Source: Datura wrightii
Taxonomy: Eukaryota > Streptophyta > Magnoliopsida > Solanales > Solanaceae
DNA length: 64,000 bases
Assembly: GCA_035772735.1 (NCBI GenBank)
Contig: JASDFA010000008.1
Location: 9,003,501 to 9,067,500 of the forward strand
Direction of reading: 5' to 3'
A model generated the notes under the pieces. The model worked only from the letters and a program-made list of their open reading frames with translations. It was not told where the DNA came from and made no database searches. Both the position numbers and the translations under genes were made by a program. This document shows, in pieces, positions 46,853-58,038 of this stretch; the stretch's first letter is position 1, and each line of letters opens with the position of its first letter.

Positions 46853-48539
46853 AAAGAACTAATGAGGTGAAGTATTTCATTATGAATTAATATTTCATTG
46901 TTATATATTCTGATGACATGATTTCGTTTATTACTATATTTTCACATATTCTCTCTTAATATTTTTTACTTTTCAATCTTTACAGGTCCAATATTAAACC
47001 ATCAAAAACTGAAAATGGGGTGGGATCGACTATGAAGACTACTTCTAAATATTCATTCATCGCGCCTGGTGCTATAGGAATGAGAGGAGGATGAGGGCTT
47101 AGATCTTTTGTTGAGAAAAATAATATGTCATCTAGGAGTTTATTTTCTCAATCAAGTGATTATACATCCAAACAATTGAAACAAGAAAGATTTTTCGAAT
47201 CAACTACTTTATTTAGCATAACTGAATTTAAATGATAAACTATTAGTAACGTGGTTTCTTTTCTCTAGATTCTATATGGAAGGAATGAGAACAAGATCTT
47301 AAAACCTCTACCGTATCTGCTAGTCAAGGAATGGAAACAATACATAAAAACTCCATGTTTCTTGAGAAAGAGTTTATGAAAGTTAATATTCCATTGCCTC
47401 CATATACCGATCAAATTAAGCAATACATCCAAAAAGTTGAAATAAGTAAGGTTTTTTATATCTATTGTATTTTTAATTATATATATAACTAAAATTAATT
47501 AAATGTGAAAACTTTTACTAATATGATTCTTGGGTCCAGGTGTTACAGGAAAGGGACGGGAGCAAATGTCTACATCTTTGTGCTCCTATTTAGGTCTGAA
47601 AATGAAGTGGGATCTTTAAGCGAAAGTGCTCTTTATCCTAATCAACGTATCCAAACTCCTTCTAAAGTACAAGATCAAGTTCTACCATGTATTCGAGTCA
47701 AGAAATGCGAACTATGACTAAAAATCCTTTTGTTCTTGAGAAAGAGCATATATAAATAAGTATTTCATTGCCTCCTCCATCTATTGATCAAGTTATGCAA
47801 CACTAGAAAACAACTGAATAGGTATGATATTTTGAATTCATTTGGAGTCCAATTTGTAGAATAGGATTTTATTGCTATAGCTTTTACCTAATTATGTAAC
47901 TGTAGGTTCATCTAATCCTACAAAGGTCAAAAGAATTCGAGGGACAAACAAGTTCAAAGAAGTTGCATCACTTGATGTTGGACAAAAGTTGAAACTAACC
48001 TTTTACAATAATTGAACAGTTGGAACAAATAGCAAATAATTTTTGAGGCACTTGGAAAAAATAGTTTGTGATCGTAATATGTGTCCGTTGGGAGTATCAT
48101 CATGGAATGATATTAAGCAAGAAAAGTTGAATCACATGTGGGCAGCTATTGAGGTAACAAATGTATCAGGGACTTGTTCTGTTATTACTGTTAAAATATT
48201 AATTTTATATCAGAAAATGAACTTGTTTTGTCAACCTAGCATTTAAATAACTTAAAAATGATTTATGCTACTTATTTGTTTTATAGTAACTAACCTTGTA
48301 TTAATCACCAAGTGTCAAACATTACAAAGATAATCGATATTCAGATAGTAGCTACAGAAGCTCTATTCTCACAAAACAAGAGCTCTTAGAATTAGCAGAT
48401 GAATTCATATTTGGACATCCATTGGTAAGTACATTGTCTTTTGGTTGTAATCCTCTATTTGTTTGGCAAAAACTTGATATATTTTTGTGGTTTTTTTGGT
48501 TCTGCAGGGTGTTGAAGATTTGTATGTTTGAGGAGGGAA

Positions 48540-49190
48540 CTATTATTATTAGCTTGATTTAATCAACGTGATAATCTTTAATTACTTTACTATTTTTTTA
48601 GGGAAATGTTGTTGGTTGAAGTGAAATTGTTAGTAGTTCCCACTGAAGTGATTCTTGCATTCTCTTTAGCTAAAGCTTCATATAGAAAGCTCTATGGGTA
48701 ATGAAATTGTCTTTCCTGTGCACAAGTCTTGCTATGAGATTTCCAATCAGACTGAACTGCATACTCTCTAGTACCATATTTTCTGCTAAATACTTCTTTA
48801 TACCAGTAAGTCTCCAAGTTCTCTTGAAGGGTCATAGTGAACTAAAGTCTTTTCTGAACATATGTACACTTTCTTCTTCACAATTTCTTGTTTGTTCCTT
48901 TGCTTTAACTTCAATGGAAGATTCTATCCTCTCTTGTGAAGCTGCAAGTTCAGGTTTCTTTGAAAATTTTTGTTGCAGAGTCACATATGAATCTCTTGCT
49001 TTTGTTGAGGGTGAATTGAAAACAAATCATCAGCCTTACATTTGATAATAAGGTTTTTGTTTTGGTTGTGTGGAGCTAGAAAACAAAGCTAACCTAACTA
49101 TCAAGGAGTTTCTTTTTCTCTAAATTCTTTGCAAACATGGAAAAATTTGATAGTATCTTGCAATGCATAAGCACAACTCTTTTATTTAAT
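48540..49190. other. Unassigned stretch between TNPA exon-like blocks
   Basis: A 114-codon + strand frame at 48701-49045, and an almost open minus-strand frame across 48690-49065, overlap here. Neither matches the transposase or any family I recognise. It may be intron, another degenerate insertion or a captured fragment. I see no boundaries. Confidence 0.3.
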
Positions 49191-49499
49191 ATTATAGGAT
49201 AAATTTGAGAGTGTTGACACGAATGATCATCGTGATCATGTCATTGAATAGAAGAAAGAGGTGTGGAACAAATGGATACGACACTCCCATGCAAAGTATG
49301 TGAAGGATAAGCCAATCCTACAGGCTCTTAGGAATATTCCAAAGGGAGTAGACAAGAAAGAATGGGAGTGGTTAATAAAAGAACATTTTCCTTCAGAATG
49401 TTTTCAGGTATGACTATTAATTTAATAGTTTATTTTTGCCAAAGTATTTGTAGCTTGATTCCCCTCCTTAGCTCCAGATACTATTGAAATTATGTGTAA

Positions 49500-50050
49500 A
49501 GAATAGAGTGAAGAAAAAACTGATCAAGATGCTAGTTTACCTTGCCAACCTTGAGTTTTGTTAACAATTTTTGCAACCATGCTGCTAAAGTATGTAACTT
49601 CCTTTCGTCCTAGGAATAAAGGAGCACTCAAGTAAGTAAAAGGAAAAAGCGAGTGAGAGTAACTAGTAATTATCTTAATATCATCAATAATTTCTGTAGG
49701 GATTATAGGTGATAGCAAAAAAGAGATCTTTTTATTGACTTATTGATTAGAGACCTGCTCATAAAGTTCTAATTCTTTCATCATGATAGTAATAAAGGGA
49801 ATATCCCCTGAACATAGAATAGAATAGTATCCTTAGCATAAGTAAGAGGAGTAATAAGAGTACTACCAAGATTCACAAAATAAGAAATGAAAGTGTCTAT
49901 ATGCAATTGGTCCATAATCATAAATTGAGGTTCAACAACAATCACCAAAAGGGAAGGGGAGAGGGGTCACCCTGTTTGAGGCTTCTAGAAGAATTAAAGA
50001 AACCAAGTCTATCACCATTAATTGAATAGAATATCAAGTCTATATTATTG
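49500..50050 (-). pseudogene. LINE reverse transcriptase fragment inside the K TNPA gene
   Basis: The minus strand reads SINGDRLGFFNSSRSLKQGDPS near 50020-49950, then ITPLTYAKDTILFYVQG near 49860-49800 (the usual catalytic YADD is YAKD here), and finally LFPFTYLSAPLFLGRKEVTYFSSMVAKI...GWQGKL at 49640-49524. These are the ordered motifs of a plant non-LTR RT (GFF-SSRGLRQGDP, YADD, YLG-PL). It is truncated at both ends with deletions, and opposite in direction to the gene it sits in. Confidence 0.8.
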
Positions 50051-50754
50051 TTTCAAAAATATAGGTGAGAAGCAGTATGAATGCAGCAAATCGAGCTAAA
50101 TTGAAGATGCTTCATCATATTGGTAGCAAACCTATTCGAGAGATTATTTATCAAAAGGCATTATCCTAAAACTTATATTTCTCAAAAGAAAATATTGTGA
50201 GGTATTATTTGAGATGTTTTCCTTTTATGTAAAGGGAGGAAAAGATGGAAATCCACCAGATTTGGCGACAATTTTATTTGTGACTCGTAAGAAAGATAAC
50301 AAGCTTGTTGAACATGAAGCAATTGAAAAACATGTATGTTTGATAAATTGAATATGTAAATTACTTTAAATTATTATGAGCTCTAAAAGTAAATAATACT
50401 TTATATGTTTTGTAGGCTCAGATTGAAGAAATGGTTCAATCAGACCCATATCTATCAAGCATAGAGATTGTAGAAAAATATTGTGGACCTCAAAATCGTA
50501 GCTACGTATTTGGCTTTGGGGGTGGAGTAAAGCCGAAAGACTTGAAAGGTGGAACTTCTTCAAAGGCTGAATTATTGTCCCCGCTACGATCAACTCGAGA
50601 GGAAAACAAATCCTTGAATGAAGAAAACAAATCCTTGAATGATCGCTTGTCTGCCTTAGAAGATGAGATGAAAGAAATGAAGAAAATAAAAGAATTCTTC
50701 GCTGCTCAACAATCACATGTCTCGCCTATGACATCGCCTGTTTCAACTGAATGA

Positions 50755-52964
50755 CCACTATTTTTGTCTACTGACCAAGTTAGTAATGCCTCTTTCTTTT
50801 TTGTATTCATTACTTCCAGTTCTACAATTTTCAACACCATTAGTTGATGCAACAAACAACCTTCATCATTGATAGTTGTTTCTGCTTGCTTTGTCTCTGA
50901 TAGTTGATACAGTCCGAGATCCTTTTTGTTATCGATAACAAAGCAGAATTGTTATGACTTGGAATGACTACATTCAATACTATTTGACATCAAAATGCTA
51001 GAATAAACTACACCAATTGAACTGATTGTCTTTATTGCAACTATTTGTGTTTTCATGAAGGTCGAATTTTCTTAATTTCTGTGCTTGTGTTAGAATCATT
51101 TGTCAGGAATATCCATGTATTAGATAACAGTCTCAGTAATTTCAGTTTGTATATGGGTTGCTGATTCCCACACAGCATTATCTTGATTAATATTCAACCT
51201 GTTTACCCTGTCATTAAAGCATGTAACTCCATACAAATCCCTACATGCATCACTGCTTAGTATCCATGAAGCTAATAAGGAATTATTCTGGTTTTGAAAA
51301 GTTGCTTTCCATTTGAGGAGAGCAGCTCCTTCCTCATCGATGGAAGAAAAAGTAACTATGAAGACATAAAAGTGAAAGGGAAGAAAACATTATGGGAATT
51401 GGGAACCATGTTGAAGAACTTGTGATTGTTTTAGTTCCTCATCAGTTGATTTGTTTTAGTTATTGATGAACTTGTGAATGTATAATTTTAATTCTGAGCT
51501 TGTGAAATGCATGACCCACAATAATTTTTTTAAAAAAAGTAACCAGCAACACAAACGACTAGATGTAGAACAAAATTGTTGTGGTTTTTCTGCTTGTTGA
51601 ATAGGAGGAGAAAGGAAATATTAAAAGAAGTTTATTGGTTCTAGAGATATAGAGTAAACTGCAAACTCTGTTCATCATCATTTGCTCTTAACAGTTCCTC
51701 TGTTCTTCTTCTTATAATTTTCCTTTTTACCGTTTAATTAATTGTGCATCTCTTCTATCTTCTCATCTAGCTTTCGGTTTAATTATTCATGCTCCTGTTT
51801 ATATCTCATCTCCTGGATCATTTAATTGTGTGCTAGTTTTTGGTTTTTGTCTCCTTGCTCGTTTAATTGTTTGCTAGTTAGTTATTTTTGTCCCCTCACT
51901 TATTTAATTGTGTGCGAGTTAGTGGTTGATATTAGACTACTTGCAATATATCTATCTTTTGAGCTGCTGCCTTCATATGATAAAGTGAAAATGTAAGTAT
52001 GACATCTTCCTTAGCTTTTAGCTGCTACCAGCATGTAATCTTTGTTAAAGGTACGATCTGTTGAAAAAAAAAGCTTGCTGGAAATAATGTTTATACGATT
52101 TGTTTTGAAAAAAAAAGCTGCTGGAAAAAATGTTTATACGATTTGTTTAAGAAACAAAAAGTTGTTTCCAGCATAAGGTATCTAAGTTACATAGCTGCTT
52201 TATGCTTCTTACGCTTTTCTCTGTATCTCTATTGTAACTGCTAACAAAAATAGCAATCTCTCTTCCTTTCTGGCTAAGCCTGTTTCGCTAAGCAAGAGTT
52301 GCCTGCTTCTAATCAGAAACTCCCTCTTTTTTGTTAGTCAAGTGGAAATATAAAGTCTATCAAATGCTAAAATAATAGTGTTCAGTTTGTTGGATATATA
52401 TATACATAGATATTGTTTCAGTTGTGGTTCTTTAAAATAGATTTCAGATTCTTTGTTAATGCGTCTCAAAGATTTACTAATTAATTTTTTTATATTCTTG
52501 CAACTCTGATGTTGTTGGATGACTCTTGACAGATTGACATCACTTTTGGCAGTGAGCGGCATAACTATTGCTCGTATAAAATTTACATATATTATTTTAT
52601 TAATAGTTATTCATCATCATTTTTTTAAATTTTGTACTTACAGGTTTTGAAGATTGAAGTTACAAGTCAAGATGCAAGTTTAGAAGATAAACATGCTTAT
52701 ATTATTTTGCTAGAGGATGTTATGCAAAACTTGATATCATAATCTAGCTTAGAATGTTATCTATGTTTTTTGTAAAGATCGATGTTGAACAAATATTGAA
52801 ACTAAATATGGGATATTAACCATTTTATTGTTATTATTAATTCTCCTTTTGTCTCTCTATCTTTCTATATTTTGATTTTGTGTAGCAATTTGTTGTTTAT
52901 CGATGAAAATCACTTTTTTATGGTATAAAGATTTGAGAAAATTGGAGGTCAATTAATGACCAAA
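50755..52964 (+). other. K 3' region, no gene seen
   Basis: AT-rich sequence without a supported ORF. It contains two near-identical short blocks (TTTATACGATTTGTTT with GAAAAAAAAAGCT, 52068-52145) and repeated TTTAATTGT(G)TGCTAGTT-like phrases at 51820-51915. It is probably untranslated tail and subterminal sequence of the CACTA element. Confidence 0.5.
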
Positions 52965-53441
52965 AGTGTTGCTTGTCTCTAAAGGATAATCTAAGAACCA
53001 GTTAATTGCTCGTCTCTAAAGAATAATCTAGGACTAGTTAGTTGCTGGTCTTTAAAGATAATCTAAGACCAATTAGTTGCTCATCTCTAAAGATAATTTC
53101 AGACCAGTTAGTTGCTGGTCTATAAAGAAAATCTAGGACCAGTCAGTAAGTAGTCGCTAAGGATTATTAACGATCAGAAAATAAATATTTTATCGTTATT
53201 TAAATAGTCTATTAGGGACGGGATATGTCATCTCTAAATATATTTCTCAACCAGATTTTTTACCCGTCTGTAATGATAATTAGGGACTAGATTTCTGAAC
53301 CCGTTGCTGTTAACCTTTAGCGTCGGAGGCTGTTACGACGGGTGACAACCAGAATTTTTCCTTCCTAACTGCTTATTTGGGACCGTATTTGGAGTTTTAG
53401 GGACCGGATTTCCCTTCCTTAGAGGACGTTTTGTTGTAGTG
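52965..53441 (+). repeat. K right end: subterminal repeats and terminal inverted repeat
   Basis: Five imperfect direct copies of a unit of about 37 bases (built on ACCAGTTAGTTGCTGGTCTCTAA-like text, each followed by AAGATAATCTA) lie at 52975-53165. Further GGGAC/GGACC motifs in both orientations lie at 53210-53420. The end TTTTGTTGTAGTG is at 53429-53441. Clustered subterminal repeats are the known binding sites of TNPA-type proteins in En/Spm-like elements. Confidence 0.8.
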
Positions 53442-53444
53442 TTG

Positions 53445-53643
53445 GGGGGTTCTAAAGAAAACAATAATTAAAAACACAATTAAAGCTTTAGTTAAAATCA
53501 AGAATGAAAGATAACTAGAATTGATAACTTAGGTTCATTCAAACGACTGCCCGTCCCTATTGAATGTCTATACTCAATCACCGGGTTAGGTCTCATGAGC
53601 GATTGAAAATTAACCGTTATCAACATGTCCCAAATTTAACTAT
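53445..53643 (-). repeat. F 5' LTR, piece 2
   Basis: This continues the F LTR after K (GGGGGTTCTAAAG, then AATTGATAACTTAGGTTCATTC), matching 15025-15290 with a deletion of about 95 bases. The last five bases ACTAT (53639-53643) are the left target duplication of D. Confidence 0.87.
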
Positions 53644-53985
53644 TGATCTTGGGCAAATTTATATGCCCAAGTGATACTCAAAAGTGTCATTTTAGCCTTG
53701 TTTATCTATCAATGTGTATACATTCTCATGTAATTGGTAATAAAATGTGAATTTATACTAACCAACATGATTACCATTGTTTTGCAGGTAAAATGTAATT
53801 TCGGGAAGCTAAAATGCATGTTGGAGGATATCGGGGTTGGACTTGGATGCGAGCAAGGGACAAGACATTGGACAGCATAAAATAAAGGGGCTCCGCGATG
53901 GAGCCGTGTCACGCTGCCATCGCGGAGGCCTTCTGCCTGGATGGGAATTTTCAGCCCAATTCCAGTGTGGGTTCGCGATGGGTCC

Positions 53986-54025
53986 GTGGCACGGTGGCTT
54001 GGCTCCGCGTTGCACGCCGTGCCAC
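53986..54025 (+). promoter_or_regulatory. 40-nt inverted-repeat cassette, variant, D 5' LTR
   Basis: Arms GTGGCACGGTG and CGCCGTGCCAC are separated by 18 nt containing CTCCGCGTT. It has the same length and architecture as the main cassette but altered arms. The copy in the 3' LTR is at 62346-62385. Confidence 0.6.
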
Positions 54026-54078
54026 GTTGGGCTTTATTTCCTGGACCCTCAATTCCAGTGAAGGTCCGCGTCCATAGC

Positions 54079-54118
54079 GTGTCACGGAGGCAGTGCTCCG
54101 CGATGCACTCCGTGACAC
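54079..54118 (+). promoter_or_regulatory. 40-nt inverted-repeat cassette, D 5' LTR
   Basis: Perfect arms GTGTCACGGAG and CTCCGTGACAC flank an 18-nt centre GCAGTGCTCCGCGATGCA. It lies 33 nt before the TATA box at 54152. The C 5' LTR has the identical cassette at the identical distance. Confidence 0.75.
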
Positions 54119-54151
54119 GTTGCTTGTTATTCCGGGAAAAATTCCCACCAG

Positions 54152-54159
54152 TATAAATA
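54152..54159 (+). promoter_or_regulatory. D LTR TATA box
   Basis: TATAAATA in the context CCAGTATAAATAGAAC. The matching position in the 3' LTR is 62512-62519. The C LTRs have the same TATA box in the same context (ACTATAAATAGCACACTTAGG on the minus strand). Confidence 0.75.
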
Positions 54160-55068
54160 GAACACTTAGGTTCATTTTTCAATATTCTGACTTGGTGGAG
54201 CAAGAACGTGGGTTACAGGCAGTTGAGGGGACGAAAATATCAGGGTTTTTCTCTCTTTCCTTCTTCTTTAATTCAATTGCTTGTATGTTTAACACTCATT
54301 TAACGATGTTTAATCCACAAATGAGTGGCTAAACCCTCTTCTTGCTGAGGTTATGAACAATTGTAGTGAAATGGATTGTTGATCATAGTGGTTTTTCATC
54401 TTTTCTTCCATGTTGTTCTATTAATTCTTGTTCTTACTGCATTAATGTGTGGCCTACGTTAATGTATATCTAAAAAGTCTGGTTTCACTCGAGAGAGCAA
54501 GAAATTGGAAAGTTGTGAATTAATAGGATATGATCTTTACTTGGTTTGGGAAAATTGGGAATTGATTTACTTTCAGGATAGAAATATACCTGAAAGTCGT
54601 ATTAGTCAATTTAGGAACCTGGTTTGTATGGCTAGAACATGAATTGTCTTTAATCACAGAAATTTAGGTGGATGGTTCATCATTCTTAAATGAGGTTAAA
54701 TACGAGGGTTTTAATCTCTTGGCAAATGTTCTTGGCTAGCAACTAGAGGAAAAGATTAACCAAATTACATCGATAATTAATTTCATTACATGTTCGTTTA
54801 ACCTCAGCATGCTTTTATTCATAGTTTAGACTCACAGTAGATAGTTGTTTTAGATTTAGCATAATAATTATAAAACAAAATATTGAACTCTTGGTTACAC
54901 TGTTGTCTGCATTTTTAGAATTAAAATATAGTACACTTGAGCAGATTGCACTTCATCCCAGTCCCTGTGGGATCGATACTTGGCTCACTAAAGCCACTTT
55001 ACTACTTGTTCGACCACGTGCACTTGCGTGTAGTTATATACCCATAACAAACAGACCGAACAAGTTTT

Positions 55069-55086
55069 TGGCGCCGTTGCTGGGGA
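55069..55086 (+). other. D primer binding site (tRNA-Asp type)
   Basis: TGGCGCCGTTGCTGGGGA, six bases after the LTR, differs at one position from the complement of the plant tRNA-Asp 3' end. Confidence 0.85.
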
Positions 55087-55196
55087 CTTGGCAATTGGTG
55101 AATTTGTTTTAAGTGTTAATTTACTGTATTTTTATTTTCTTAGTGTTGACAACTTGGTCTTAGCCTGTATTTTACAAACTTAATTTCTGTTGAACA

Positions 55197-57596
55197 CTGG
55201 CAAGAGACAAGGAGCTGGTGGACTCGTATGTAGAGCTAGAAAGAATATTTCATAGTAAGCGGAGAGAAGCTCTAGAACAAAAGCTGCAGTTGCTCAGACA
55301 GACGATCATGGAGCAACAACAGAATTCACCGGTAGTACGGGCAGTGTTAGTGCCCGAAGAAGTAGCAGCTCGGCCGGTTCGCTAGGTGGCAATCCCACAT
55401 GCTAATAATGTCACATCTAGCATCCGCAAACCTGAGCCAGGAGGGAGGTTTGAACTTAAGCAGAATATGGTGCAATTGCTGCACACTAGCGGGCAGTTTA
55501 CCGGTCTCCCTCATGAAGATCCACAGCAGCATCTCCAAAATTTTTTGGAGATAAGTGACACTTATATTCCCTCTGGAGTGTCATCAAATTATGTCCAGCT
55601 TACATTGTTCCCATTCTCACTATTGGGAGAAGCCAAGAGGTGGTTGAAAGCGGAGCCACCAAATTCTATTTCTACGTGGGATGATCTTGCAAGGAAATTC
55701 TTGATACGGTTTTTTCCCTCCGGTAAAAAAGCAAGACTTAGAAGTCAAATTCTAAGTTTCAAACAGAGAGAGGGAGAGAATTTATATCAGGCCTGGGAGA
55801 GATTCAAGTCCATGTTGCGGGATTGTCCTCATCATCATCAGTCCAATGATGTGCTGGTGCACACTTTTATAGAGGGTTTGGAACCCCACACAAAAATATT
55901 GCTAGACTCAGCAGCTGGAGGACAAGCACTGGAGAAAACTTATGAGGAGCTGTATACCTTGTTGAACCGTATTTTGCAGGGCAATCCGGAATGGAATGCT
56001 GATTCATCAAGAGGCGGGAAAAGGAAAGCAGCAGGAGTACTAGAAGTGGATGGGTTTACAGCTATTGCTGCACAGATAGCTGCATTACAAAATCAACTTA
56101 ACACCCACTTCAGCAACATGACAATGAACCAGCCCCAAGCCCCAGTTAATGCAGTGCAGTAGATGTGGTGTGAAGTGTGTGGAAGCAGTGAGCACTCATC
56201 TGAGTGTTGTGGAGCCAATCCTAACTCGGTAAACTTTGTGGGTAATGTACAAAGGAACAATCACCAACAGTATGGTAATAGCTACAATTCCAATTGGAGG
56301 AATCGCCCTAATTTCTCCTGGGGTAGCAACAACCATCAGGGGCAAAGTTTGGGTCAGGGTGTGCAAAGAAACCAAGGAGGGCAGCAGAATTATCAAGCAC
56401 AATTCAGAAACAACAATGCACCTCCTCCACCACCATCACCCAGCATTGAGGAGATGTTCAAGACCATGATAGCTAACCAAGCTCAATTGCAGGCTGACTA
56501 TGTGAAATTAGCAGCTGAAGTGAAAAACAACCAGTTAGCTACCAAGGCACTTGAATATCAATTTGGGCAATTTTATGGAGCCCAAAACACAAGTCCTAGA
56601 GGAGGACTTCCGAGCGACACAGATCCCAATCCAAAGTAGGTGAATGCAGTGACCACAAGGAGTGGTTTGCAGCTGAAAGAGGTAGAACCAGAAAGACCAC
56701 CTCAACAATCGGGAGCAGCAGAAGTTGAGAGGGAGCAAGGTACTGAAAGGGGGAAGACTAAGGAAGCTGAATCAGAATAACCACCACCCCCGTTCCCTCA
56801 ATGATTAAAGAAACACAAGGAGGAGGCGTGTTTAAAGAAATTCATGGAGGTGCTGAAACACGTACATATTAACTTACCTCTTGTTGATGTTTTGCAGGGA
56901 GTGCCGAAATATGCTAAGTATATAAAGGACATTGTGGCAAAAAAAAGTCGATTGACTGAGTATGCTATGGTGGCTCTAACGGAGGAGTGCACTTCCCGGA
57001 TTCAAAACAGACTGCCCACAAAGCTCAAATACCCTGGGAGCTTTACTATACAAATTACTATTGGGTAGAGCATCCGAGCTCGTGGATTGTGTGATTTGGG
57101 AGCGAGCATAAATTTGATGCCGTCATCGGTATTCAAAAAGTTGGGTCTAGGGAGTCCTAGACCCACAACAGTAATCTTGCAATTGGCGGATCGATCCTTA
57201 GCCAGACCTGATGGCATTGTGGAGGATGTTTTGGTGCAAGTTGGCTCCCTAATTTTCCTGGTAGATTTTGTCGTGCTGGATTTTGAACCAGACGCGGAAG
57301 TCCCATTTATTTTGGGACGTCCTTTCTTGGCGACCGAGAAAGCACTAATTGACGTAGCTGCGGGGCAGCTAACAATGCGAGCACACAACAACGTGGAGGT
57401 GTTTGATGTGTACAAGGCACCCAAGCTCCCGATGGTGCACGAAGAACTCTCAGTGATCGATGTGATTGATCAATGCAATGATGAGCAGATTAATGATTCA
57501 CGAGAGTTAATGGGAAAGCCACCGGATTGGTGTATGCACTACTGGGGGGAGGACGGTGATCGAGAGAAATCATCCATCACCCTAGAGGACAACTGA
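55197..57596 (+). pseudogene. D gag-protease frame with nonsense substitutions only
   Basis: One uninterrupted frame of 800 codons without indels. By alignment with B the start codon is CTG here (55197). Codons about 64-320 hold the gag: SIRKPEPGG, FTGLPHEDPQQHLQNFLEISD, then the retrotransposon gag core LTLFPFSLLGEAKRW, WDDLARKFLIRFFPSGK, LYQAWERFKSMLRDCPHHH. A zinc knuckle CEVCGSSEHSSEC lies at 56169-56207, then the N/Q-rich linker, PPPPPSPSIEEMF and a coiled coil. A spacer with FMEVLKHVHINLPLVDVL leads to the protease: active-site CDLGASINLMP (about 57090) and FILGRPFLAT (about 57308). Stops are at 55383, 56160, 56637, 56778, near 56802 and 57066. Intact protein cannot be made by normal translation. 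Confidence 0.88.
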
Positions 57597-57660
57597 GCTT
57601 AACGACGTCGAGCCGCGACGGTAAACTAGGTGCTGCACGGGAGGCAACCCGTGGAAATTT
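57597..57660 (+). other. D post-coding GC-rich motif
   Basis: AACGACGTCGAGCCGCGACG and GGGAGGCAACCCG follow three bases after the protease stop. In F the same motif follows integrase, and in B and C it follows gag-like sequence. It therefore marks the position where pol has been removed. Confidence 0.7.
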
Positions 57661-57903
57661 TTTTTTTCTCTTTGTAAAGTGTAAATAGATTTTTCTTTTT
57701 CTTTTTCTTGATTTACTACAAAATTTTAGTTTTTGCTTTTGTTTTATTTTTATTTAGAGTGAAACCTATAATTCTAACCAATTTTGTATAGTGATATGAA
57801 TTTTAGGTCAAACGGAGGAAAATATGCATGGAATTGCAAAGGAAAATTCGAGATATGAAAATTAACAAAAAGTGGCAAAACAGTGAGCTAGGGCGATAGC
57901 TCC

Positions 57904-57943
57904 GTGTCACGGAGGTGGACCTCCGCGTTACCCTCCGTGACAC
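57904..57943 (+). promoter_or_regulatory. 40-nt inverted-repeat cassette, D internal 1
   Basis: Perfect arms GTGTCACGGAG and CTCCGTGACAC are separated by an 18-nt centre containing CCTCCGCGTT, most like the centre of the E cassette. Confidence 0.7.
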
Positions 57944-57998
57944 ATTGAGGTATATTCCGGATTTTTTAAAATTTCGAGAATAGGCTTGCGACAGCTCC

Positions 57999-58038
57999 GT
58001 GTCACGGAGGCAGTGCACCGCGATGCACTCCGTGACAT
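57999..58038 (+). promoter_or_regulatory. 40-nt inverted-repeat cassette, D internal 2
   Basis: Arms GTGTCACGGAG and CTCCGTGACAT flank a centre that differs at one position from the D LTR cassette. It starts 95 bases after internal cassette 1. Confidence 0.7.

Larger units (their letters stand above)
46986..50754 (+). pseudogene. K TNPA-like second CACTA gene (Transposase_24 type)
   Basis: Exon-like blocks are spread over 3.8 kb: KVKRIRGTNKFKEVASLDVGQKLKLTF (47920-48010), VCDRNMCPLGVSSWNDIKQEKLNHMW (48064-48150), KKEVWNKWIRHSHAKY and EWEWLIKEHFPSECF (49250-49410), SMNAANRAKLKMLHHIG (about 50075-50125), and a final exon 50413-50754 (VQSDPYLSSIEIVEKYCGPQNRSYVFGFG) ending in a lysine- and glutamate-rich coiled coil with NKSLNEENKSLNDRL. 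This is the layout of the DNA-binding TNPA-type protein of CACTA elements. In-frame stops (for example 48014, 49249) and a LINE fragment in an intron-like gap show it is degraded. Confidence 0.75.
21539..53441 (+). mobile_element. K: CACTA (En/Spm-type) DNA transposon, split by copia G
   Basis: The left end is CACTACAAGAAAA and the right end TTTTGTTGTAGTG, an inverted pair. The flanks TAG and TTG (21536-21538, 53442-53444) are a 3-bp target duplication with one change: the intact F LTR at 15022-15035 reads AAATAG followed by five Gs, which is exactly what results when K and one TTG are removed. Without G the element is about 12 kb. It carries remnants of both standard CACTA genes on the + strand and subterminal repeats at the right end. 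Confidence 0.92.
53644..55062 (+). repeat. D 5' LTR
   Basis: This 1419-bp LTR runs from TGATCTTGGGC to ACCGAACA. It contains two 40-nt cassettes (53986-54025 and 54079-54118) and a TATA box TATAAATA at 54152-54159, so transcription should start about 30 bases after that. Confidence 0.93.

Noticed and set aside
52965..53165. Regular repeats resembling a CRISPR array
   Set aside because: The units are imperfect direct repeats without unique spacers, lying in a plant CACTA element subterminal region.
53709..54332. ORFs up to 164 codons on both strands, repeated at 62069-62563
   Set aside because: They fall within the D LTRs across the cassette region. The minus-strand frame runs antisense to the LTR promoter and has no recognisable domain.
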